A DNA stretch of 64,000 bases from Polaribacter butkevichii (GTDB taxonomy: Bacteria > Bacteroidota > Bacteroidia > Flavobacteriales > Flavobacteriaceae), in the NCBI RefSeq assembly GCF_038024105.1, contig NZ_CP150661.1:2871001-2935000 (forward strand). Reading direction: 5' to 3'. The notes under the pieces were generated by a model that saw nothing but the letters and a program-made list of their open reading frames with translations, did no database searches and was not told the DNA's origin. A program made the translations under genes and the position numbers. Positions 55,400 through 62,071 of this stretch are shown in pieces (the stretch's first letter is position 1; each line of letters starts with the position of its first letter).

Positions 55400-56023
55400 T
55401 TAGTGTACAACTTGAAAAATTGCCCAAGCATATATTGCAAATCTTACAAAACGAAATAAACCAAAAAAGACAACTTTTTTAAATGGATATTTAATCATAC
55501 CTGCAGCAATACAAGCTATAGAAAAAGGCAATGGTAATAAAGCACCAACTAAAATTAAAATACCACCCCATTTACGCGTGTTTTTTAAGTTTTCGGCCAT
55601 TTTTACTTCTAAATAATCTTTTACAGACTTTATTTTTAAAGCAGTTTTTCCAATAAAATAAGAAATTAAACCACCGGTATAAGATAAAGTGGCTAAAATT
55701 GTTAAATTTAAAATAGGTTCTGATGTTTTTTTAGACCAAGCAATAAACATTTCTGGCGGTACCAATCCTAGTAAAGTTTCAGAAATAAAGAAGGTTATTA
55801 AAACGGTAAGTCTAGAAACCGTTTGTGTAAAATGATGCAAGCCATCATTAATATTATATACATATTTATTAAACAGAATTAAACTCACAACAACAATAAC
55901 AATTGGCCAAAATGCTTTCTTTAAACTTTCCCATATAAACAAGTAAAAACCTGTTCTATGAAAGTAGCTATGCATTAATTTAGCTCTGTGTGTTTTCGTT
56001 TTCTTTCTTGTTTTCTTTGCCAT
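55400..56023 (-). CDS. membrane protein, YqaA/VTT-like
   Basis: 207 residues: a very basic N-terminus (KKTRKKTKTHRAK), then about four hydrophobic segments including VIVVVSLILF, LLGLVPPEMFIAW, TGGLISYFIGKTAL and GGILILVGALLPLPFSIACIAAG. The last part resembles the SNARE-associated/DedA (VTT) group of small membrane proteins. Its role is unknown, with lipid transport a possibility. DUF1456 follows 32 bases downstream. Confidence 0.65.
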   Translation of the reverse strand: MAKKTRKKTKTHRAKLMHSYFHRTGFYLFIWESLKKAFWPIVIVVVSLILFNKYVYNINDGLHHFTQTVSRLTVLITFFISETLLGLVPPEMFIAWSKKTSEPILNLTILATLSYTGGLISYFIGKTALKIKSVKDYLEVKMAENLKNTRKWGGILILVGALLPLPFSIACIAAGMIKYPFKKVVFFGLFRFVRFAIYAWAIFQVVH

Positions 56024-56146
56024 TTTTAGATTGCTCTTTTTCTTTAAATAGATTGCAAAAATAAGGACTTAATTTTTATTAAATGAACAATAATTTAGAT
56101 TCCTACTTTTTTAAGAATTCCTTAATTTAGCCATAAAGATAATAGT

Positions 56147-56773
56147 ATGATTTGGCTTACAGATAAAATAGAATTTCCGCCTTATGAGTTTACCACAAAT
56201 GATGGAATTATAGCCTTAGGTGGAGACTTATCTGAAGAGCGATTAATTTATGCTTATAAAAACGGAATTTTTCCTTGGTTTTCTGAAGGAGAGCCTATTG
56301 TTTGGTATTGTCCTTATAAAAGAATGGTATTATATCCTGATGCAATAAAAGTGTCTAAATCGATGCAAAAATTGATTCACAAAAATCAATTTACAATAAC
56401 CGAGAACAAAGCTTTTAAAGAGGTAATCTATCATTGTAAAAATATTGAAAGAAATGATGGTTTTGGAACTTGGATTACTGATGATATGGAGCAGGCTTAT
56501 ATTAATTTACATGAAAAAGGAATTGCAAAATCTGTAGAGGTTTGGCAGAATGATAAATTAGTTGGTGGTTTGTATGGTTTAGAGATCAATGCTATTTTTT
56601 GTGGAGAAAGTATGTTTAGTAAAGTTTCTAATGCCTCTAAATTGGCTTTTATTTATTTAGCAAAAAATAAAGAATATTCATTAATAGATTGCCAAATTTA
56701 TAATGATCATTTAGCTAGTTTAGGTGCCAAGGAAATTGATAGAAGTCTTTTTTTAGATATTTTGAAGTCTTAG
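56147..56773 (+). CDS. aat: leucyl/phenylalanyl-tRNA--protein transferase
   Basis: A 208-residue enzyme that adds Leu or Phe to the N-terminus of proteins with basic N-terminal residues, marking them for ClpAP. Motifs: GLIALGGDLSEERL-like start, AYKNGIFPWF, WYCPYKRMVL, GFGTWITDDM, SVEVWQNDKLVGGLYG, FCGESMFSKVSNASK and LIDCQIYNDHLASLGA. Full length, ATG at 56147. Single gene. Confidence 0.95.
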   Translation: MIWLTDKIEFPPYEFTTNDGIIALGGDLSEERLIYAYKNGIFPWFSEGEPIVWYCPYKRMVLYPDAIKVSKSMQKLIHKNQFTITENKAFKEVIYHCKNIERNDGFGTWITDDMEQAYINLHEKGIAKSVEVWQNDKLVGGLYGLEINAIFCGESMFSKVSNASKLAFIYLAKNKEYSLIDCQIYNDHLASLGAKEIDRSLFLDILKS

Positions 56774-57015
56774 TTTTTTTTAACTTTAGTATAAGTATTA
56801 CTAAAGTTGTATCAATCATTATTTCTTAAGAGCACTGTATAATTGTAAATGAAGCTAATAGTTTAATAAAATCAATATATAAATGCAGCCTATTTTCTTT
56901 TTTTATGATAAATAGTATGTTGAGTGGTAGTTTTATTTGTATTTTAAAATAACTTGTTTGTCTTGTATTTAAGGTTGTTTGTCCTTAAAATGATTTAAAA
57001 TCAATTTTTATTCTT

Positions 57016-58686
57016 CTAAAAGTCAGGAGCAACCGTAAAACGCATTTTTTTGTAAGTTGTAGGGTGCGAAAATTCAATGAATTCTGCATGTAAATGCAAT
57101 CTATTTTCTTTCTTTCCGTATAAATCATCACCAATAATTGGTGTGTTTAATCCATTTTTATGGGCAGCATGTACTCTTAATTGATGTGTTCGTCCTGTAA
57201 TAGGGTAAAAATGAACTCTTGTCTTTCCATTTTCTCTTTTGATGATTTTCCAATCGGTTTCAGCATTTTTTCCAAACTCAAAATCTACTAACTGTTTGGG
57301 TCTGTCATCTAAATCTACCCGTAAAGGAAGTTGTATTTTTCCACTCTCTTCAGTTAAGTTTCCATCTAATAAAGCAACATATCGTTTTTTTACAGTTCTG
57401 TTTATAAATTGACTCTGTAGTGTTTTATTAGCTTCTTTGGTTTTAGTTAGCAATAGAATTCCAGAAGTAGACATGTCTAATCTATGTACAATTAATGGCC
57501 CTGTGGCATTCGGATATTTTTCTTTAATTCTAGTATACACAGAGTCTGAAATATCTTTACCAGGTACAGATAAAAACTCGGTTGGTTTGTTTACAACCAG
57601 TAAAACATCATCTTCATAAATGATTTCTAAAGTTTGTTTTTCTGCTAAGTTTTCTAATAATAAATTATCGTCCATTTTTATGCCTTGTAGCATGTGTGTT
57701 AAAATGGGTTTGCATCTGCCTTGGCAGGCAGGATAAAAATTTTTGTGCTTTCTAATTGCTGTGTTAGGCGAAATTCCCCACCAAAATTCAGCCATGCAAA
57801 CAGGTGTTAAATTGTTTAAAAAAGCGTGTTGTAATAATTTGGGTGCAGAACATTCACCAGAACCTGCGGGTGGTTTTATGTTTGGGTTATTAAAAATATC
57901 TAACAAATTTCTTAGTTCCTTTTTATTGTTTAAAAAAGCATATTTACTAAAAAGCGTTTGTTGTAAGTAGTTAGATTTTTCTTTTCTTTCTTTTTTTAAA
58001 GAGGCAATTTTATCTTCAAAAAGAGCCAATTCTGTTATTTTTTTAGCAATTTTATCTTCGTAGTATTCTACAAGTTCTTTGTAATAGAACTGGTTGTTAA
58101 AACTCTCTTGAATTAATTTTTGGTTAAGTATAGTAAAATCAGCTTCATTTAAAGTTGATGCTCCTATTGTTTTTCTGTTTTTTCTATCTTTTTTCTGAAG
58201 CTTCATTTTTTTTCTCTCCAGCATTAAATCGTTTTCTATTTTTTTGGATAGTTTTTGAACAGTTTTTTTTAGTTTTAAATAACTTTTATCTTTCTTTAAA
58301 ATAGATAATTGTTCGTTTATTAAATCTATTTCTTGTTCTCCTTTTATGTAGAAACTCCCCTCTGTTCTCATATTAAAAACGGGAGGCACAAATTTTTTAG
58401 GCAAACTTTTATCTGCTAATTTACCAGAAAAAGCGGCTAAATAGCCAATTTCGTTTTGTTGATTTTTAACTACTAAAACGCCAAACATTTTACCAATTGG
58501 CAATTCGTTTTCTACTTCTGTAAGTCCAAAATTATGTATAAAATCAGTTTGATTTTCTAAATATTCCTGCAGCTCTTTGGTGGCAATTTTAGCCAGAGGA
58601 TGAGGTTGGTAATAAAATGGGAATGTAAATTTTGCTGGAAGTTCTATTTTAGAAATATCTGCTTTAAAATTTTGGAAATAATTCAA
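57016..58686 (-). CDS. RluA family pseudouridine synthase with long N-terminal domain
   Basis: 556 residues. The C-terminal ~200 are the catalytic part: HRLDMSTSGILLLTK with the nucleophilic Asp, then KRYVALLDGNL and GRTHQLRVHAAH. The first ~350 residues are an extra domain with a coiled coil around 115-260 (EKIENDLMLERKKM) and a Cys-containing region (ECSAPKLLQHAF, CMAEFWWG, PACQGRCKPILTHML). Long versions of this type exist in several Gram-negative groups. The RNA target (rRNA or tRNA) cannot be assigned. Confidence 0.88.
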   Translation of the reverse strand: MNYFQNFKADISKIELPAKFTFPFYYQPHPLAKIATKELQEYLENQTDFIHNFGLTEVENELPIGKMFGVLVVKNQQNEIGYLAAFSGKLADKSLPKKFVPPVFNMRTEGSFYIKGEQEIDLINEQLSILKKDKSYLKLKKTVQKLSKKIENDLMLERKKMKLQKKDRKNRKTIGASTLNEADFTILNQKLIQESFNNQFYYKELVEYYEDKIAKKITELALFEDKIASLKKERKEKSNYLQQTLFSKYAFLNNKKELRNLLDIFNNPNIKPPAGSGECSAPKLLQHAFLNNLTPVCMAEFWWGISPNTAIRKHKNFYPACQGRCKPILTHMLQGIKMDDNLLLENLAEKQTLEIIYEDDVLLVVNKPTEFLSVPGKDISDSVYTRIKEKYPNATGPLIVHRLDMSTSGILLLTKTKEANKTLQSQFINRTVKKRYVALLDGNLTEESGKIQLPLRVDLDDRPKQLVDFEFGKNAETDWKIIKRENGKTRVHFYPITGRTHQLRVHAAHKNGLNTPIIGDDLYGKKENRLHLHAEFIEFSHPTTYKKMRFTVAPDF

Positions 58687-58703
58687 ATTTACAAGTTATA
58701 GGG

Positions 58704-59663
58704 TTAAAGGCTAAAAGTTGCACGTTGCAACCTGTCGTTAATAGATTTACCTAAACCAGATTCAGGAAAGCGTTCTGCAATAATTACATCTAAATTTTTA
58801 CCATCTAATTCGTGTAAAGAAGCATATAATTTTGAGGCTGCTTCATGCAAAGCCCCTTTTTCTGATAAGACTATTTCAGTTAGAGAAGCATCACTTAAAG
58901 TATTCTTAAAAACCAATACACCAATTTTTTTTCCTAAATGATTTTTTACTTCGCTAGCAACATCATCAACCAAAAAAGTACGGGTTGTTGGTGCATAATG
59001 TCTTGCCAACATGCCTGGCGCATCCGGACTTACGTCGTCTTTGTTTTTTATAGAAATTTTACCAACAACCGCTTCAATATCCTCTAAAGCCAATGCACCT
59101 AATCGGTAAATAATAGGTTCATCATCTATAAAACCAATAATAGTAGATTCAATTCCATTTGTACAAGCACCGCCATCTAAAACTTGTTGAATATCATTTT
59201 TAAAATAACGTTCTACGTGTTCTGGTTTTGTTGGGCTAATGCTTCCAAAAGGGTTTGCACTTGGTGCTGCTAAAGGAAAGGGAAGTTGTTTTAATAATTC
59301 TAATGTTACAGGGTGATTTGGTACGCGAACCGCAACAGTATCTTTACCAGCAGTAATAATATCCGGAATGTTTTTGTGTTTTTTTAAAACCAAGGTCATA
59401 GAACCTGGCCAAAAAGCTGCAGCTAATAACTTTGCTTTTTCGGGAACATGTGTTACGATTCCTTCTAAAGAAGCTACAGAAGGAATATGTACAATTAATG
59501 GGTTAAAAAACGGACGTTTTTTTGTTGAAAAAATGCTTTTGATGGCTTTTTCGCTAAAAATATTTCCTGCCAATCCATAAACGGTTTCTGTGGGTATAGC
59601 AACCAATTCTTCATTGGTTAGTAGCTGTACTGCTTTTTGTATGTCTTTAGAAATGATGCTCAT
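58704..59663 (-). CDS. L-threonylcarbamoyladenylate synthase (Sua5/YwlC type)
   Basis: 319 residues: a YrdC domain (about 10-195; PTETVYGLAGNIF, KRPFFNPLIVHI, PLAAPSANPFGSISPT) plus a C-terminal Sua5 domain. It makes threonylcarbamoyl-AMP, the donor for the t6A modification of ANN-decoding tRNAs. GMLARHYAPTT links the two domains, typical of Sua5. It lies 17 bases upstream of the pseudouridine synthase gene on the same strand, so both RNA-modifying genes may be co-transcribed. Confidence 0.93.
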   Translation of the reverse strand: MSIISKDIQKAVQLLTNEELVAIPTETVYGLAGNIFSEKAIKSIFSTKKRPFFNPLIVHIPSVASLEGIVTHVPEKAKLLAAAFWPGSMTLVLKKHKNIPDIITAGKDTVAVRVPNHPVTLELLKQLPFPLAAPSANPFGSISPTKPEHVERYFKNDIQQVLDGGACTNGIESTIIGFIDDEPIIYRLGALALEDIEAVVGKISIKNKDDVSPDAPGMLARHYAPTTRTFLVDDVASEVKNHLGKKIGVLVFKNTLSDASLTEIVLSEKGALHEAASKLYASLHELDGKNLDVIIAERFPESGLGKSINDRLQRATFSL

Positions 59664-59800
59664 TGCTTATGTTATAGACTGCAAATTTAAAGATAAAATA
59701 GCACAAATTGGTTTACTTAATTTGATAAGAAATAAAGTAGATTCTCTTTTTGTTTGTAGGGATCTCTTTTTTTTGAAAAAAACTCTTATTTTTTATTTTA

Positions 59801-59820
59801 TAATGAACGTAGGTTCATTA
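59801..59820. promoter_or_regulatory. palindromic operator overlapping the DUF134 promoter
   Basis: TAATGAAC-GTAG-GTTCATTA is a perfect 8-bp inverted repeat. Its last two bases are the first two of the -7 box, so a bound protein would block RNA polymerase. The shape resembles sites bound by TetR-type repressors; the binder is unknown. Confidence 0.65.
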
Positions 59821-59826
59821 TCTTTG
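59819..59826 (+). promoter_or_regulatory. -7 promoter element of the DUF134 operon
   Basis: TATCTTTG is an exact TAnnTTTG box, 15 bases before the ATG at 59842. Confidence 0.65.
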
Positions 59827-59841
59827 TATTAAATTTTAGAA

Positions 59842-60249
59842 ATGCCAAGACCTAAAAAGAAAAGAAAAGTTGAAGATCCACCAAAAATGCTTGGTTTTAA
59901 GCCTTTTGGGATTCGTTTTTGTGATACAGAGCATGTAGTTATGCAGTATGAGGAATATGAATCTGTTAAGTTGGTTGTTTACGACAACCTTTCACAGGGA
60001 GATGCTGCAAAAAAGATGAATGTTTCTAGACCTACATTGACTAGAATTTATAACAGTGCTTTAAAAAAAATAGGACAAGGATTTGTAGAAGGAAAATCGA
60101 TAATTATTAAAGGAGGTAATTTTGAATTTGAAAAAGATTGGTACAAATGCAAAACCTGTTTTAAGTTAGTTGATGGTGTTAAAGATACTGCTGTATGTGG
60201 TGATTGCCCAAGTGATGATAAAAACGAATTAGTAAATTTAAATGATTAA
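59842..60249 (+). CDS. DUF134 family DNA-binding-like protein
   Basis: 135 residues: a basic start (PRPKKKRKV), a short conserved GFKPFG segment, a sigma-like helix-turn-helix (YDNLSQGDAAKKMNVSRPTLTRIYNSALKKIG) and a C-terminal zinc-ribbon-like part with CKTCFKLVDG and CGDC. DUF134 genes usually sit beside NifX/NafY-like cluster-binding proteins, as here. It may regulate its own operon through the palindrome at its promoter. It is 3 bases upstream of the next ATG. Confidence 0.85.
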   Translation: MPRPKKKRKVEDPPKMLGFKPFGIRFCDTEHVVMQYEEYESVKLVVYDNLSQGDAAKKMNVSRPTLTRIYNSALKKIGQGFVEGKSIIIKGGNFEFEKDWYKCKTCFKLVDGVKDTAVCGDCPSDDKNELVNLND

Positions 60250-60252
60250 CTG

Positions 60253-60432
60253 ATGCCAAATTTTAATAGAAAAGGTCCTGAAGGGTTGGGGCCAAAAACA
60301 GGAATGAAATTAGGGAAATGTCGCAAGACAAAATCAGATTTGGATGCAAGTCCAGAAAACAGACCTTTTAGAAAAGGAAGACGCAAAAAAGGTGTCTCTA
60401 GAAATATTGTAAAAATTAATGAATCATTATGA
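60253..60432 (+). CDS. DUF5320-like small basic protein
   Basis: A 59-residue protein: MPNFNRKGPEGLGPKTGMKLGKC, with the Gly-Pro pattern of DUF5320, followed by a Lys/Arg-rich tail (RPFRKGRRKKGVSR). DUF5320 proteins are usually found with DUF134 and NifX-like genes. The ATG lies 3 bases after the DUF134 stop, and its own stop overlaps the next start as ATGA. Function unknown. Confidence 0.75.
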   Translation: MPNFNRKGPEGLGPKTGMKLGKCRKTKSDLDASPENRPFRKGRRKKGVSRNIVKINESL

Positions 60433-60818
60433 AAAAAATAGCCATACCCATCAATCAAGACAATAAAGTAGAAGATCATTTTGGACGTTGTAAGTTTTAT
60501 GAAATTTATACCTTTTCTGATGCTAATGAAATTGAAGATTTAAAACTGTTAGAGTCCGACGGTAAATGTGGGTGTAAATCTAATATTATTAGTGTTTTGT
60601 TAGAGGAAGGTGTTACATTTATGTTGGCAGGTAATATTGGCGATAGTGCCATGAGTAAATTAGTTGTTGCTGGTATTGGTGTTATAAGAGGTTGCTCTGG
60701 TAATTCTGCAGACGTTATTTTAGAATTTGTTGATGGTAATATTACCGATAATGGTATTAGTTGTGCAAAACATAGTCGCAAGCACAAAAAAGGGCATGCA
60801 CACGCCTGTAGTCACTAA
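60429..60818 (+). CDS. NifX/NifB-associated type metal-cluster-binding protein
   Basis: A 129-residue protein of the dinitrogenase iron-molybdenum cofactor (NifX/NafY-like) family: KIAIPINQDNKVEDHFGRCKFYEIY, then MLAGNIGDSAMSKL and GCSGNSADVI. It ends in a His/Cys-rich tail (CAKHSRKHKKGHAHACSH) likely to bind metal. No nifHDK is present in the window, so a nitrogenase role is not implied; a general iron-sulfur or molybdenum carrier function is more likely. Its start overlaps the DUF5320-like stop by 4 bases. Confidence 0.85.
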   Translation: MKKIAIPINQDNKVEDHFGRCKFYEIYTFSDANEIEDLKLLESDGKCGCKSNIISVLLEEGVTFMLAGNIGDSAMSKLVVAGIGVIRGCSGNSADVILEFVDGNITDNGISCAKHSRKHKKGHAHACSH

Positions 60819-60847
60819 TATTAATTTTCATTTTTTAAATTTATTTA

Positions 60848-61483
60848 ATGACGCATAAAGAAACTACAATTGTACAAGGAGAAAGGGTGCAGCTGCCTAC
60901 TAAATATGGGCATTTTGAATTGATTCCGTTTCAAGAAAAAGAAACAGGGTTAGAACACATGGCGCTTATAAAAGGAGTATTTACTAAAAATAAACCTGTT
61001 TTAACTCGTATTCATTCTGCTTGCGCTACGGGAGATTTGTTTGGTTCTTTAAGGTGTGATTGTGGAGATCAATTAATGGAGGCCATGAAAATGATTGAGC
61101 AAAATGGCGTTGGTGTAATTGTGTATTTGCAACAAGAAGGCAGGGGAATTGGTTTAATGAATAAGATGAAAGCTTATAAATTACAAGAATTAGGTAGAAA
61201 CACTATAGAAGCAAACTTAGAATTGGGGTTTGCTGCCGATGAAAGAAATTATCAAATAGGTGCCGATATTCTTAATGCTCTTGGTGTGCAGAAAGTCAAA
61301 TTGTTAACTAATAATCCAGATAAAATTGTTGGTTTAGAAGAAATTGGTATTCAGGTTGTAAAACGTGTGCCGTTAATTATCCCTTCAAATGTATTTAATA
61401 AATTTTATTTAGATACTAAAGAGCTTCAGATGGGGCATCAACTTAGTTCTGGTAAATTAGAAAAAACAAGTAATGATTACTGA
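60848..61483 (+). CDS. ribA: GTP cyclohydrolase II
   Basis: A 211-residue enzyme for the first step of riboflavin synthesis, opening GTP and releasing formate. Zinc site CATGDLFGSLRCDCG, then YLQQEGRGIGLMNKM, YQIGADILNALGV and LLTNNPDKI are all typical. No RibB (DHBP synthase) fusion is present. It follows the NifX-like gene by 29 bases on the same strand and its stop region overlaps the thioesterase start by 11 bases. Confidence 0.95.
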   Translation: MTHKETTIVQGERVQLPTKYGHFELIPFQEKETGLEHMALIKGVFTKNKPVLTRIHSACATGDLFGSLRCDCGDQLMEAMKMIEQNGVGVIVYLQQEGRGIGLMNKMKAYKLQELGRNTIEANLELGFAADERNYQIGADILNALGVQKVKLLTNNPDKIVGLEEIGIQVVKRVPLIIPSNVFNKFYLDTKELQMGHQLSSGKLEKTSNDY

Positions 61484-61901
61484 TGTATTTCAATTAAGAC
61501 CTCGCTACGGGGAAGTAGATAAAATGGGGTACGTATATCATGCCAATTATGTAACTTATTGCCATCAGGCACGTAATGAGTTGTTAAGAAAATTAAATTT
61601 AGATGAAATTAAGCTAGAAGAACACCAAATAATGCTGCCTGTAATTTCTTTTGATATAAAATATAAAAAACCTGCACACTTTGATGAGTTGATTACCATA
61701 AAAACCACCATTAAAGAAATGCCAAAAGTGCGTTTTAGTTTTCAATTTGAAATTGAAAACGAACAAAACATGTTGTTATGTAAGGCAAAATCAGATGTTG
61801 TTTTTGTAGATGTGCAGTCTAGATTGCCAAAGAATATACCTAGTTTTATAGAAAATATACTCAGAACCAAGTTTGCAGATAACATGGTTTTAAACAAATA
61901 G
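61473..61901 (+). CDS. acyl-CoA thioesterase, hot-dog fold (YbgC/4HBT type)
   Basis: 142 residues with the YbgC-like motif RYGEVDKMGYVYHANYVTYCHQARNE, in which the Asp is the catalytic candidate, and PVISFDIKYKKPAHFDELITI. It hydrolyses acyl-CoA; the chain is unknown. The overlap of 11 bases with ribA suggests co-transcription with it. Confidence 0.88.
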   Translation: MITDVFQLRPRYGEVDKMGYVYHANYVTYCHQARNELLRKLNLDEIKLEEHQIMLPVISFDIKYKKPAHFDELITIKTTIKEMPKVRFSFQFEIENEQNMLLCKAKSDVVFVDVQSRLPKNIPSFIENILRTKFADNMVLNK

Positions 61902-62050
61902 TAGTAAATAAAAATTTAGAAATTAATAAAAATAAAATAATTTACACTTATTTAATAATATAAACCTTTTTTTTCAGAATTTTACATTCCCAAAAAAACG
62001 AATTATTTACTGGTTAAAAAATCAGAAAAATAGTCTCATTAGAAGAGCGA

Positions 62051-62069
62051 AAACGTTCTTAGAACGTTT
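62051..62069. promoter_or_regulatory. perfect palindrome directly upstream of the last gene
   Basis: AAACGTTCT-T-AGAACGTTT is a perfect inverted repeat with 9-bp arms. The ATG at 62072 lies three bases after it. It may be an operator or, in the RNA, a start-blocking hairpin. Confidence 0.6.
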
Positions 62070-62071
62070 AA

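Noticed and set aside
60429..60818. Nitrogen-fixation gene
   Set aside because: The NifX/NafY-like fold occurs widely outside nitrogen fixers, and no nifH, nifD, nifK or nifB is in the window.
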